Origin: Adiantum capillus-veneris
Taxonomy: Eukaryota; Streptophyta; Polypodiopsida; Polypodiales; Pteridaceae
Assembly: GCA_014529385.2 (NCBI GenBank)
Contig: CM043944.1
Coordinates: 66,292,895 to 66,356,894, forward strand
Length of the DNA: 64,000 nt
Reading direction: 5' to 3'
The notes beneath the pieces were generated by a model. That model had not been told where the DNA came from. It searched no databases and saw only the letters and a program-made list of their open reading frames with translations. Of this stretch, positions 45,721 through 56,620 are shown one piece after another. The stretch's first letter is position 1. Each line of letters opens with the position of its first letter. The position numbers and the translations under genes are program-made.

Positions 45721-45904
45721 AACTGGTTTTCAATAAAAGCATAGTCTCTTACTTTAGTTTCAATTTCTCTTTGGTGGCGTTTACTCATATCATGTGTCTT
45801 ACCATGAGAGGTCTAATGCCTTGATTAGCTACATAGTACATCGGTGCAAGTTATGGTGTACGGTAAGTCACATCTTCTTCCATTGTTGGTGGATGTGAAT
45901 TATA

Positions 45905-46682
45905 CTAATCTTCTTCTACCATTATGATAGATGGACTAGGCTCAACATAGGGTGTAACAAGCACTAGTGCTTGTTCATCTATGACTCCCTCTGAATGCAT
46001 GTACTTTATAGGTACTGCATTATGTCTAGGATATGGAGGTTGTTGACCCAACACGGTTTGAGTTCTTTCCATACCCATTGGTGCTCTTTGAGCTTGGGCC
46101 ATATTATGCTGATATTTGTACACGGGTTGTCCTTGTGGCCTCATAGGTACATATTGAACATTCCCATCATACTTCGCTCAGTAATATCACTCATTGGTCT
46201 CATGGTTGTTCCATTTACCTTTGATTGCACACCATTTTTGTGGCTTAATTGGTTGTCCATGTTGAGGTACCCCTTGTGTTGGTCCCCTCATTAGTGCTTT
46301 TTGCATGTTATTCATCATTTCATTCATCCTTTTGAGCATGTCTTCTATGGCTGTAAGTGGTGCTCCAGTAGCCATTTCCACTTTAGTTGGTTTGGTGGAT
46401 GTTGTTTTCTTGCTTAGATTATCCTTCGGGACATCTTCTTTATTGAAAATATCACAATTGTCTTCTAAGTCAATAGCATCTGACACACACTCTTCTAGGG
46501 TCATATGTTTCTTGCTATACAATATAGCATCAAGTTCTTTGTTTAGTAGTCCCTCTAGAAACAATGATACTATTCTTTCTCTACATGTATTTCTAGTTTT
46601 GGGCATCTTGTAATGTATTGTTTCATTCTAGTTGCACAATCCCTAACAAAATCACCTTGTTTCTGTTTGAAGCTATAGATTT
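45905..46682 (-). pseudogene. G2: gag C-terminal half
   Basis: It continues the gag frame that Copia-2 interrupts. Next to the insertion comes NKIYSFKQKQGDFVRDCATR, then IVSLFLEGLLNKELDAILYS, a linker, and a degenerate knuckle QKWCAIKGKWNNHETNE (second Cys changed). After that comes MGMERTQTVLGQQPPYPRHN. Target duplication GATTT is at 46678-46682. RT and protease that should follow are missing before the integrase at 45.7 kb. Confidence 0.7.
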
Positions 46683-47004
46683 TGTTGAGATGTCGAGCTC
46701 TACACCTTGAGCTGGCATACACTACGGGTCTTGGCCGCTTACGGCATTTACTCACTGGCGCGTTAGGTGACCGACACGGAGGATCTCTGCCAGTGATTCT
46801 ACAGCTGGACTACACTTATAGTGCCAGCCTAGTACGCTTCTAGCGAGTTCACACTTAGTGACCGCATGTACATATGTGCTACTTTTCAGCTTTAGCACTT
46901 AGTCATTTTGTACTCTCTTTTCTGTAAAGAAGAAGAAGAAGCTTTCCATCTCTGTGTGCTTTGTGCTTGTCTTGTGTAGCTCTCTTGCATCCTCATTCTT
47001 TACA
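46683..47004 (+). repeat. Copia-2 5' LTR
   Basis: 322 bp, TGTTGAGATGTCGAGC to CATTCTTTACA. It differs from the 3' LTR by G/A, A/C and G/A at three sites in the first 150 bases. Confidence 0.97.
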
Positions 47005-47016
47005 TGGTATCAGAGC
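47005..47016 (+). other. Copia-2 primer-binding site
   Basis: TGGTATCAGAGC directly abuts the LTR; complement of initiator tRNA-Met. Confidence 0.95.
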
Positions 47017-47316
47017 CTGGTGCAGGCAAGAGAGGCTAAGAGAGCAAGAGCATCACAATCCCTTCGTTCGCAATCCACGACCAGATGCCGAAGGCGCCTC
47101 GGGCAGCGAAAAAAATTTTAGGGGTTTTTCGCACAAGTTTCTGAACAGGTCTCCAAAGTGCAGTATACAGAGATTTACTGTACAAGTACAGTGGTTGTGA
47201 AACGCTTGATTGTGGACACTCGTTGAGTGTAGAAAGCGTTACAGGAACCACGATAGCAGGTTCAGTAGATTTGCAGGTTTTTGCAGATTGCAGCTATTTT
47301 GTCTTAGTGCTTCAAG

Positions 47317-50300
47317 ATGTCTGACGGTTTCAGTCAGATTGTTACTGAGAAGCTTGAGAAAAATAACTACCCTGCATGGAAGTTCAGAATAACAAATTTC
47401 CTAAAAGGAAAAGGTTATTGGGACTATGTAGAAGGAGACAATGAAAAGGAACCAGAGATTCCCGAGGCAAATGCTACAGCAGAACAAAGGAAAGCTTTGA
47501 GGGACTGGCAACAAGGCCAGAGCAAAGTGATGTATTGGCTGTCTATGAGCATCACAGATGGCATGATGGGCTATCTACAGGATGCTGAAACCCCCGCCAT
47601 TGCATGGAGAAACTTAGGCAGAGTGTTCGAAGTGAACACCAAGGCCAGGAAGCTTCAACTAAAGTCGGAGCTAAATCAGGTTAAGAGGAACAACCTCTCA
47701 ATCAATGATTATGCCTTGAAGATCAAGAGTATCATTGAGGCTCTTGGATCTATTAAAGTCTCAGTGGAAGACGATGACATTTTCCGTGCATGCTTGGATG
47801 GTCTAGGAGATGAGTATGTACATTTTAGGTCTTCCATGAATACAACAGACGACATCCCCGTGTTCCAAGATTTGATTTCTATGCTTATTCTTGAGGAGAA
47901 GAACCTTGACACATCTTCTTCTCATGGCAGAAATAATTCTGAACAGGCCTTCTATTCTAACTCCAACAGAGGTAGAGGTAGAGGTCATGGTCGAGGCCCA
48001 AGGGGTTGCAGGGGCCAATTTCTGGAAGGTCAATCAAATCAAAACAATACAGGTGGCAGGGGAAACCAGTCTCAAGGCAGGGGGAGTCAAAGAGGTCGTG
48101 GTGCAGGATCAAGCAGGCAGCAACATACTCGAGATAGCAGAGAATGTTGGACTTGTGGTGAAAGAGGTCACATGTCACGTGACTGTCCAAAGGGAAAAGC
48201 AAGTGGAAAGAGAGAACATGGCAACTATGCATCTACTAGCAGAGATGCAGATGACAGCAAAAACGAGCGCATGTTCGTTATGCAGCATGTGATGAATACA
48301 ATGACTACAGAGAATTCCACCCAAGATGATGTTTGGTATGTGGATTCGGGTGCCTCTAATCACATGACGTCTCGTGGAGAGTGGTTTAGAGATATGCGCA
48401 AACCAGATGTGTCAGGCTATGTGCAGATAGGAGATGACACAGCTCACCCCATTGCTCATGTAGGAGACATACCTCTAAATACGAAGAGTGGCAAATCAAA
48501 GTACTTAGCAGATGTACTTTATGTCCCAAACATTACAAAGAATCTTGTTTCTGTTGGACAAATGGTTGAGCAGGGTTTGCAGGTTCGTTTCAATCCGAAT
48601 GGATGTTATGTAGAAGATTTTCAAAATGGCTGTAAGCTGATCACAGAGGGCAAATGTGTGGGCAGAATGTTTACGCTGAATGTAGACATGCCTGAGGTAA
48701 AAGCTGCATTCTTTGCACAGGGCACAGGTGTTGTGGCTGATGTTGACATTTGGCACAAACGCATTGGCCATGTCAATGAGCAGAGATTGCGCAGCATGCA
48801 ATCAAAACAGATTGTAAAAGGTTTGCCCAAATTTAAGGTGGATGGTATGCATAAAGTGTGTGCAGCATGCCAGTTTGGAAAACAGTCAAAGGGCTCATTT
48901 CCACATGAGCGAAATGTATGTAAAAAGCCACTTGAGGTGGTGCACACAGATGTTTGGGGTCCAACCGATACTGCAAGTATACATGGTTGCAGGTATTATG
49001 TCTCTTTCATTGATGACCATACAAGGAAAGTATGGGTCTACTTCATGCGTAACAAAAGTGAAGTGTTTGGTCACTTTCAAGACTTCAAAGTCATGATTGA
49101 GAAGGAGACAGATATGCAAATCAAGACATTGAGGTCAGATGGAGGGGGAGAGTACTTCTCCAATGATTTTTCAGATTTTCTGCGAATGCATGGTATACGC
49201 AGGCAGTTTACATGCAGATATACTCCACAACAGAATGGGGTCGCAGAAAGGAAAAACAGGCACATTGCAGAGGTTGCACGTGCATTGATGAATGAGAAGA
49301 ACATGCCTCATCATTTCTGGACTGAAGCTGTAAATACAGCTGTGTACATTATGAACAGGACACCTACAGCTGCGGTGCATGATGTAACACCTGAGGAAAA
49401 GTTTACAGGTACAAAGCCTGATTTGGCACACTTGAAAGTGTTTGGATGCATAGCTTACGTGCATGTACCAGATGAGTTGCGTAGGAAATTGGATCCTAAA
49501 GCAGAGAAATGTATTCTTGTGGGATATTCCCTTGAACAAAAGGGGTACAGGTGCTACAATCCTACTACACGAGAATTACGAGTGAGCAGAGATGTAGTCT
49601 TTGATGAGATGAGCAGCTGGTACAGTAATGCACATGGAACTATTGGGGCTGATGTAAAAGATGATGTGGTTGTACAAAATGTGAGGCCACAGTCACAGGT
49701 TTTGAGTGGACCACAAGAGTCCTCTTCTCGTGGCTCTGTTGAGAAACCATGGAATGGTAGACTACGTACGCAGGTTACTCCACCAACAGGTACAGGGAAT
49801 GTATCACGAAAAGGAAAGGAAAAGGTTGATGAACCTCCCTTTATGGTTGATGCATCATCAGGTTTTTCACATGTAGACATGGATTCAGATGGTTTTGAAC
49901 AAAGTCTTGATGAGGAATTTGGAATTCCGGCTGTCAGGACACCTGGTGTAAGAAAAGTACAAGAAGATGCTAGAGGGCAAAGGAGTGACCAAGGACCGCG
50001 CAGATCTAATAGAGTCAGAAATCCAGTTCAGAAATTGACTTATGATGGGTATCTAGCGCATCACCAAGCCTACATGGCTAAGGTGATACAGGATGTGGAG
50101 CCCACATGTTTTGAGGATGCAGTTGGAAATGTGCATTGGGATGATGCAATGAATGAAGAGATGGCTGCATTGGAAGCAAATGACACATGGAAGTTGGTGC
50201 CATTGCCAAGTGGCAAGAAAGCTATTGGCTGTAAATGGGTGTATAAAACCAAGCATAAGGCTGATGGTAACATTGAGCGTCACAAGGCAAGGCTGGTCGC

Positions 50301-51666
50301 AAAGGGTTATGCACAGACGTATGGCATAGACTATGAGGAGACCTTTGCTCCAGTGGCAAAGATGACGACTGTGAGAGCTGTCATAGCAGTGGCTGCATCT
50401 AGAGGATGGATTATGCATCAAATGGATGTAAAGAATGCCTTCTTGAATGGTGAGTTGCAAGAGGAAGTGTATATGGATCAGCCACCTGGTTATGTCGATC
50501 CAAGTTACCCAGATTATGTATGCAGACTTCTCAAAGCTTTGTATGGTTTGAAGCAGGGCTCTAGAGCATGGTATGACAGGATTGCCAAGTATCTTGTCAG
50601 TATTGGTTTTAGGAGAGCTCATGCTGATCATTCACTCTATGTACGTGAGAGTGATGTGGGGATTTTGGTCCTTACCATATATGTAGATGACCTTATTATT
50701 GTTGGTGACAATGCTATGGAGATTGACCATGTGAAGGGTCTTCTCAAACAGGAGTTTGAAATGAAAGATTTGGGCGAGTTGCGCTACTTTCTTGGCATTG
50801 AGGTGATCAGGACTCCAGAGGGTGTATGGCTGTCACAGAGACAATATGCTTTGGACATGTTGTCAAAGTATGGTATGGCTGATTGTAAGCCGATTTCCAT
50901 TCCCTTGGATGTGAATGCAAAGCTGAGTGCAGAGAAGGGTGATGTTGTTGAGGATGTCAATATGTACAGGAAGATGGTGGGTAGTCTAATCTACTTGACT
51001 ATCACAAGGCCAGACTTGAGCTACACAGTAGGCTTGGAGAGTCAGTTCATGCAGCTTCCGAGGAAGCCACATTTGGATGGAGTACGACGCACACTTAGGT
51101 ATGTGCAAGGGACTCTTGACTACGCATTGTTCTATGCAGCAGATGCACCATTAGCATTGTATGGGTATACAGATGCAGATTGGGCAGGTAGCATTGTTGA
51201 TAGGAGATCTACGAGTGGCTTCATGTTCTCTTTTGGGAGTGTTGCTGTTACTTGGAGTAGCAAAAAGCAGCCTACGGTTGCTTTATCGAGCACAGAGGCC
51301 GAGTACAGAGGTGCAGCAGTTGCGGCGTGCGAGGTAGCTTGGCTACGCACATTACTTGAGGACTTGGGAGTGCAGGTGGACCAGCAGATTTTCATCCATT
51401 GTGACAACCTCAGCAGCATGCAGTTGGCTAGGAACCCAGTGTTCCATGCCAGGACCAAACACATAGAGGTCCATTACCACTACATTCGAGAGCGAGTGTT
51501 GGCGGGCGACATCGACTTGGTCTACGTCAGCACAGAGGAGCAGATAGCGGACATCTTTACCAAGGCCCTCGGAGCTGAGAAGCTTCGACATTTCCAGACT
51601 ATGCTTGGACTTTGCGACATGCAGAGCTCGAGGGGGAGTGTTGAGATGTCGAGCTCTACACCTTGA
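47317..51666 (+). CDS. Copia-2 Gag-Pol polyprotein
   Basis: 1449 residues, uninterrupted. Gag (1 to about 330) starts MSDGFSQIVTEKLEKNNYPA and has an Arg-Gly-rich linker before the CCHC knuckle CWTCGERGHMSRDC (277-290). Protease Asp is at 343 in WYVDSGASNHM. Integrase has the zinc region WHKRIGHVN to CAACQFGKQ (479-522) and catalytic D545, D608 and E644. The reverse transcriptase box YVDD is at 1122-1125. RNase H starts YTDADWAGS (D1286), with SSTEAEYRGAAVAACEVAW following. The start is the first in-frame ATG after a 300-base leader. The stop lies 28 bases inside the 3' LTR. All catalytic residues are present. Its products would build a cytoplasmic particle, copy the RNA and integrate the cDNA. 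Confidence 0.97.
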   Translation: MSDGFSQIVTEKLEKNNYPAWKFRITNFLKGKGYWDYVEGDNEKEPEIPEANATAEQRKALRDWQQGQSKVMYWLSMSITDGMMGYLQDAETPAIAWRNLGRVFEVNTKARKLQLKSELNQVKRNNLSINDYALKIKSIIEALGSIKVSVEDDDIFRACLDGLGDEYVHFRSSMNTTDDIPVFQDLISMLILEEKNLDTSSSHGRNNSEQAFYSNSNRGRGRGHGRGPRGCRGQFLEGQSNQNNTGGRGNQSQGRGSQRGRGAGSSRQQHTRDSRECWTCGERGHMSRDCPKGKASGKREHGNYASTSRDADDSKNERMFVMQHVMNTMTTENSTQDDVWYVDSGASNHMTSRGEWFRDMRKPDVSGYVQIGDDTAHPIAHVGDIPLNTKSGKSKYLADVLYVPNITKNLVSVGQMVEQGLQVRFNPNGCYVEDFQNGCKLITEGKCVGRMFTLNVDMPEVKAAFFAQGTGVVADVDIWHKRIGHVNEQRLRSMQSKQIVKGLPKFKVDGMHKVCAACQFGKQSKGSFPHERNVCKKPLEVVHTDVWGPTDTASIHGCRYYVSFIDDHTRKVWVYFMRNKSEVFGHFQDFKVMIEKETDMQIKTLRSDGGGEYFSNDFSDFLRMHGIRRQFTCRYTPQQNGVAERKNRHIAEVARALMNEKNMPHHFWTEAVNTAVYIMNRTPTAAVHDVTPEEKFTGTKPDLAHLKVFGCIAYVHVPDELRRKLDPKAEKCILVGYSLEQKGYRCYNPTTRELRVSRDVVFDEMSSWYSNAHGTIGADVKDDVVVQNVRPQSQVLSGPQESSSRGSVEKPWNGRLRTQVTPPTGTGNVSRKGKEKVDEPPFMVDASSGFSHVDMDSDGFEQSLDEEFGIPAVRTPGVRKVQEDARGQRSDQGPRRSNRVRNPVQKLTYDGYLAHHQAYMAKVIQDVEPTCFEDAVGNVHWDDAMNEEMAALEANDTWKLVPLPSGKKAIGCKWVYKTKHKADGNIERHKARLVAKGYAQTYGIDYEETFAPVAKMTTVRAVIAVAASRGWIMHQMDVKNAFLNGELQEEVYMDQPPGYVDPSYPDYVCRLLKALYGLKQGSRAWYDRIAKYLVSIGFRRAHADHSLYVRESDVGILVLTIYVDDLIIVGDNAMEIDHVKGLLKQEFEMKDLGELRYFLGIEVIRTPEGVWLSQRQYALDMLSKYGMADCKPISIPLDVNAKLSAEKGDVVEDVNMYRKMVGSLIYLTITRPDLSYTVGLESQFMQLPRKPHLDGVRRTLRYVQGTLDYALFYAADAPLALYGYTDADWAGSIVDRRSTSGFMFSFGSVAVTWSSKKQPTVALSSTEAEYRGAAVAACEVAWLRTLLEDLGVQVDQQIFIHCDNLSSMQLARNPVFHARTKHIEVHYHYIRERVLAGDIDLVYVSTEEQIADIFTKALGAEKLRHFQTMLGLCDMQSSRGSVEMSSSTP
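51629..51638 (+). other. Copia-2 polypurine tract
   Basis: CGAGGGGGAG immediately before the 3' LTR, inside the last codons of the ORF. Confidence 0.85.
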
Positions 51667-51960
51667 GCTAGCATCCACTACGGGTCTTGGCCGCTTACGG
51701 CATTTACTCACTGGCGCGTTAGGTGACCGACACGGAGGATCTCTGCCAGTGATTCTACAACTGGACTACACTTATAGTGCCAGCCTAGTACGCTTCTAGC
51801 GAGTTCACACTTAGTGACCGCATGTACATATGTGCTACTTTTCAGCTTTAGCACTTAGTCATTTTGTACTCTCTTTTCTGTAAAGAAGAAGAAGAAGCTT
51901 TCCATCTCTGTGTGCTTTGTGCTTGTCTTGTGTAGCTCTCTTGCATCCTCATTCTTTACA
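51639..51960 (+). repeat. Copia-2 3' LTR
   Basis: 322 bp, ending TCATTCTTTACA, followed by the duplicated GATTT. It includes the last 28 bases of the ORF. Confidence 0.97.
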
Positions 51961-52336
51961 GATTTGAGTTACCGTATTATGTTTGATCCCCCTTTTTGGA
52001 ACATGCACCTACAAATCCTTGAGCTAATGTATTTAAGTCTATCATTGACCTTAGTGAAATGTTTTGGAACCATGTCAGTGCTTTTCCTTCTAATATCATT
52101 CCAAATTCTTCAAATTGAGTATGGAAAACAAATATGCGTTTTGCTCTTAGCACTTGTTTAAAGCTTGCTAAGTGGTCATATGGATCCCCATATCCACTAT
52201 ATTTTTTGAACCATTTTTGAAAATCAATTGGTCTGTCAAGTCTATTTGGTTCAACTCCCGGTCTCTTGGAAGTTGGTCCTGTTCCGAGTCCTTCAAACCA
52301 ATCTGTTATGTAGCCCTGGACTGGCTTTAGTGTCAC
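51961..52336 (-). pseudogene. G2: gag capsid N-terminal half
   Basis: The minus-strand frame reads DFQKWFKKYSGYGDPYDHLA, then FEEFGMILEGKALTWFQNIS, then AQGFVGACSKKGDQ. This is a clear retrotransposon Gag capsid (GDPYDHLASF and the EG-AL-WF motif). It continues into 46682 after Copia-2 is removed. The frame is still open here. Confidence 0.85.
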
Positions 52337-52496
52337 CCAGGTTTCTTTGTGATGAGGTAGTTTTTTCTATTTTTTAACATCACTCTCAAAAGATCTCTCG
52401 CGGAGTTCATCTCCTGGAATAGTTTCTGGTCCTTGGCCTATTATCCAATCTCTTAAGGAGTTCCCTTGGTATTTGGTTTGTTCCACCTCCTCAGGA

Positions 52497-53119
52497 TCAT
52501 AACAAACTTTTTTTATAGCAATCTCTAAATAGGTAAGTTGGTAGATCTACTGAACCCTTGTCTTTTATTTTGAAGATATAGATGATCTTCATGGGTGTTA
52601 ACTGTCCAGATTTGGCATGAGAAGTCCATAGACAGTCTTTGATGTTTCTATCCTCCCAACAATAGACTCCGATCCTAGGATTATTCGTGCTAATCCGTTT
52701 CAAAGGTTTCAAATCAACTTGATCGTATTCCTCAAACTCTAAAGTCGGTGGTCCTTCTTTTGCTGCCATATCTGGAATTATGGTATTTCTAACCCCCATT
52801 TTTCTATCACGTCAAGGTTTTGAACTGGTAAATACTGTGTTTTGTTTTTATCCATAAAAAAATTTCTTTGTTTGTTTGCCCTAATTTCCTCTTCAAAGTC
52901 TATGTCATGGTCATCAATGCGAATAGCATACTCTTCATTAGGATCCAGGTAAAACTGAGCTCCATTGTGATTAGTCTTATAAAAGGTGAGTATGTGCTTA
53001 TAACGCACTGTTGTTCCAGTTCTTGAATGAGTCGAATAGGAAGACATTTCAGATGTTGATTCTAAAAATTTATCTGAGACTTCTTCAAAGATAGTGTCCA
53101 AGTGATCGCTTTTATTCAC
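52497..53119 (-). pseudogene. G2: unrecognised N-terminal region upstream of gag
   Basis: Two overlapping frames, 52778-53119 (EMSSYSTHSRTGTTVRYKHI, then DPNEEYAIRIDDHDIDFEEE) and 52497-52799 (PTLEFEEYDQVDLKPLKRIS, then IGVYCWEDRNIKDCLWTSHA). They join if one base is shifted near 52790 (VIEKWG against MGVRNT). I do not recognise a domain. The length of about 200 residues before the capsid is more than most gypsy Gags carry. Confidence 0.45.
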
Positions 53120-53459
53120 ACTCTCTACTCTACTAGCGGTCTCTCAAAATAGGCCTTGATTTGCTAGTATACGACCAGATCTAAGGTTCATTATAGACTT
53201 GTGAAGCCCTACATATAGTACTTACCATCGGATTGACTTGTTATCAACTTCTTCTACTTGATTTGATTGCAACTTATATCAAGCTCTCAATTTCTTGTCT
53301 GCAATCTGATTCCTGCATCAATTTTAATCAAGTAAGCTATTCTTCCACATTAAAGACTGTACAAGTTTTGCTATTTGTTGTGACTAGTCTATGTGTATCA
53401 CTTCAATTTGAGCTAAGTGAGTCAGTACTTGAGACTTTCAGATTCTACTTTTGCAAAAA

Positions 53460-54665
53460 GACAAAGGACTAATCTGCAATTTGGAAACTAAGTGAACATG
53501 TACTAATTTGGATCCGATTAAACCCAAAATTACCGGTCTAACATTGTACAAGCTCTAAAGTCCAAAATGGTGTCTCTATGCATCAGAAGTAAATAATCAT
53601 GACTATTTACTTTTCTCAAATTTTTACACGTTTTGGCTTGTTTTGCCAAGTGTGCAACTTGTTAAGTTCTCTAGACAAGTTTTAGTTAGTTTGAACAAAA
53701 TTTGTTCAAGTTATCAATTGTTTCGTGTCTACGGACTCAATTTTCAACAATCTGGCTTAAGTCCCACTTTTGTGATCCAAATTTGATTTGTGAAGTCTAC
53801 TTGATATGCTTGAACCAGTGGTATACTCAAATGTGCAAAAATGTCCAATTTTGTAGCAAATGTAAATAATCGCGATTATAATGTTATGTTATTTGTATGC
53901 AATTTTTTGCCGCAATCTTGACATAGATTAGGTAAGTAGCTCAACTTAAGCTCCCTAGCCAAGTTGCATCCATTTTGGATAATTCGTGTTCAAATGGTCA
54001 ATTTTTTTGTGTCTGTAGATTGGGTTTGCAAATTTGGCCACAATTTTCACTCCAATGACCCAAATCTTACCATATTTGATTTGTGGACTTTATAAAACAT
54101 GCTAAAACTAGTGGTATGCTGGGTTGGTCAAAAAAGATGAAAAATGGGACAAAAGTAAATAATTGTGATGATGATTATTTACTTCTTAACTTGTAAGTTT
54201 TTGCATCTTTTTGGTCAATTGAGCCTGTACACTTGTTTAAGACATCAATATAAGCCTATGAGTCAATTTTCACTAAGTTTGAATTTTTAATTCCAATTTA
54301 TTCTCAAGTTCTCAACAATCAATACAAAATTCAGTTTTTAGCAAGGTTTTGGTCAATTTGGTGATCCAAATTCTATGAGCCTTTACAAAAGATGTTTGTA
54401 CACGTGCATAGAGTCTTTGGGATCAATCTTGGTCACTTTTGAGCTGAAAGTAAATAATCACTTTTGTTTATTTTTGGCCTAAAATGAGCACTTTTTTCAA
54501 CTTTTTCAGTGGACAGTCTTTTCATGAGCTATTTTAAGCCTCTAAGTCAAGTCAAAACTTAATTTGGCATAAAATGTCAATAAAAAATAAATAATCTGAG
54601 TTTTTGCAAACTCTTAAAATCTTACCTCAAATGTGTCCTTAAGCTACCCACTAGGTCAAACAAGG
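53460..54665. repeat. Degenerate tandem array of about 290-bp units with palindromic core
   Basis: Copies of AAGTAAATAATC occur near 53589, 53861, 54152, 54447 and 54587. The first four are about 270-295 bases apart. In units 1 and 3 the word is followed by its reverse complement (GATTATTTACTT type), giving a hairpin. Flanking words such as TGATTTGTGA-GTCTA, CTAGTGGTATGCT and CAATTTTTTTGTGTCTG recur in order. Divergence between units is high. It lies between the G2 gag start and a plus-strand LTR candidate. Confidence 0.6.
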
Positions 54666-54764
54666 GTGCAAAAGTTCAGGCACCTCACTGCGATGCTAGA
54701 AAAAAGACTGATCAACTACTAGAAGACACTCAAAGACAGATTGCAGGAGGACGTGCAATTAATA

Positions 54765-55140
54765 GGAAGGGGGGAATGTTTGGTGGACACAGCGGTCTGA
54801 CATGTAAAAGGTGGATGTACACCAAACCTTGTAGTACTCACTACTTTTTTTGAAAGAAGTGGTGTAATTAAGCTAATGAGGATTCTCAATTGTAATATAT
54901 TTTTTCATACCCTCTTAGCCTCTCTGAGTCTACACCCCTTATAAGAGGCCGAATGGCCACGGGATAGTCCTCTTTGCTCTTAAGTAAAAACCCTTAGTTT
55001 TGAAAAACACATCATCATTAGCTTGAAGGAGTATTGGACGTTTACTGTGAGAGCCTCTTGCTGCTACAATTTGTAATCCATTTTTCTCCTTGTCTGGTAA
55101 TCAGAATTTATTTCTGAATAGCACATTCTGTTCCTTGTCT
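54765..55140 (+). repeat. Probable plus-strand 3' LTR start with polypurine tract
   Basis: GGAAGGGGGGAA (54765-54776) is followed by TGTTTGGTGGACACAGC at 54777 and, 160 bases on, a TATA word CCTTATAAGAGG (54938). The few codons before the purine run (RQIAGGRAINRKGG) look like a polyprotein end. The LTR end and a partner LTR were not found, so the right limit is a guess. Confidence 0.4.
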
Positions 55141-55743
55141 CTTGCACTACAATCTAAGCGTAATCATTCTTGATACTATTGTGGTTTGAAAAGTCTTGCT
55201 TGTGATCCAAATGCATTGATTTGAGGTCTTAAATAAATTTTATTTGATGTTTTGACCTTGGATAAGTGTTTCTATGCTTAAGGGGGACCTTTTCGTGTAG
55301 TTTTGTTTCAGCTTTCTGAACAATTTGTGTGATGGATCGTGATTTATGTACTTTCCCAGATGGCTGCAAAACTTGGTAGAACTGTACCCTTACGTGTTGT
55401 AATACCTCTCCTTAAATTTCCTTGCATTTCCAATTCATTTAGATGCCGAAAAGGTGTGATGACCTGGAGCCGTGAGATCAGACATAGACTGATTTTCAGA
55501 GTAGGAAGTGGTTGATCTTCTTTTGTTGTACTATGAATAGCCCTCTGAGTTTACTTTGGTGAGATTGACACTCTTGTTAGGTATGTGTGCCCCATCCTGA
55601 GTTGCTTCCTTGCATACTGACATTATGTTAATACCAAAAATCTATGTTGCAGACGTCCGTCATGGTGACCCGCTGATAGTACTCTTTTGGTATTGCCAAC
55701 TTTATGCCGTACTTCATGCTTGTTGAGTTCTTGACACCCATAT
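55141..55743. other. No gene recognised
   Basis: About 600 bases of T-rich sequence with no supported open frame, RNA gene or repeat. Confidence 0.45.
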
Positions 55744-55866
55744 TGTAAGGACATGGGTCCTATGGGCAAGGCCACCGGAACGGCCGGACAGTGTGTACGC
55801 TAGGGGGAGACTATAAGATAGCACGGTTGAGTGGATACTAGCACACACATTACCACCGCCCTTTCA
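55744..55866 (+). repeat. El5 candidate short 5' LTR (123 bp)
   Basis: TGTAAGGACATGGG to CCGCCCTTTCA lies directly before a PBS-like site. TG and CA ends and the PBS support a very short LTR. The 3' partner would lie beyond the window, so this is unproven. Confidence 0.45.
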
Positions 55867-55867
55867 C

Positions 55868-55879
55868 TGGTATCCGAGC
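55868..55879 (+). other. El5 primer-binding site variant
   Basis: TGGTATCCGAGC, one base different from the initiator tRNA-Met site TGGTATCAGAGC, one base after the LTR candidate. Confidence 0.6.
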
Positions 55880-56601
55880 TTTTCTTGGGAGGAGGCTAAA
55901 AGCGGCTTGCATGTGCGTGCGACGCCCTGCTTCTCCCCCACGTTCCGTAGACAGCGACATCTCCGCTGTGCAACAAAAGGAAGACAGACACAGTTTCCTG
56001 TACGAACAGCGCGTGGACAGACAACGAAAGCCCCATCTACGCCCTCCACAGTGGGTGACTAAGGCGGGCGACCAAGGCAAGCTCAACGGGCAACTGGACA
56101 GCACCGAGGCTCCGAAGGCGCTGTTGGCTGAGCCCCTAGGAAAGCCCGCTTAACCCTTGCATGAAGGAGGGTTGAACCCACCCCATAAGGGTAAGAGGTC
56201 ATTATCATCAAGCTATTGGCCCTTGTTGTGTATAACAAGGAAAGATAGTCTACTTGTGTTCAAAGGAAAAATAGAAGGAAAGGGAAAGCTTCAAACTTCA
56301 AAGAAGTATCTTTACCCTTCCTTTTCACTTCTTGGAGGAAGGCAAGTTTTCCTCCAAAAATTTTTTTTTTCCTCAAGCAAGTAGCTTCAAAGTGAAGAAA
56401 AGCCTTCACAAAAACGATGAGTTTTTGTGAAGAATCATCAACGGTGTTCTTACAAGGAACGACAAGTGAAGCGCTCAACTTCCCGCAAGGCGCGGTTCGC
56501 ATGCAATACAAATCGCGGAGCATACAAAACACAAAGACTTCAACTTCTCAAGGTACAAGTTGTCGTTTCTTTTTCTCTCTTTGGATTAGCGTGTGTTTAC
56601 C
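55880..56601 (+). other. El5 leader
   Basis: About 720 bases from the PBS to a gag ATG at 56602. The open frame at 55911-56153 (80 codons, rich in Arg, Pro and Gln) has no known domain. The rest is purine-rich with an A/T-rich stretch near 56350. Confidence 0.45.
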
Positions 56602-56620
56602 ATGGCCAATGAAGATATCT
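56602..56620 (+). pseudogene. El5 Gag start, split by El3
   Basis: ATGGCCAATGAAGATATCT encodes MANEDI and is cut by the El3 LTR at 56621. Reading resumes in phase after El3 as PPTHTFDFEHVDQSQ (61855 on), with ATC present on both sides. This junction supports El3 being nested in the El5 gag. Confidence 0.6.

Larger units (their letters stand above)
46683..51960 (+). mobile_element. Copia-2: intact young Ty1/copia element
   Basis: 322-bp LTRs (46683-47004 and 51639-51960) differ at only three positions. The target duplication GATTT is present at 46678-46682 and 51961-51965. PBS and PPT are in place and one 1449-codon frame covers all domains. It is inserted in gag of G2. All features needed for autonomous transposition are visible, so it may be recently active. 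Confidence 0.97.

Noticed and set aside
50053-50631. 192-codon antisense open frame within Copia-2
   Set aside because: Shadow of the RT coding strand; no domain and no independent support.
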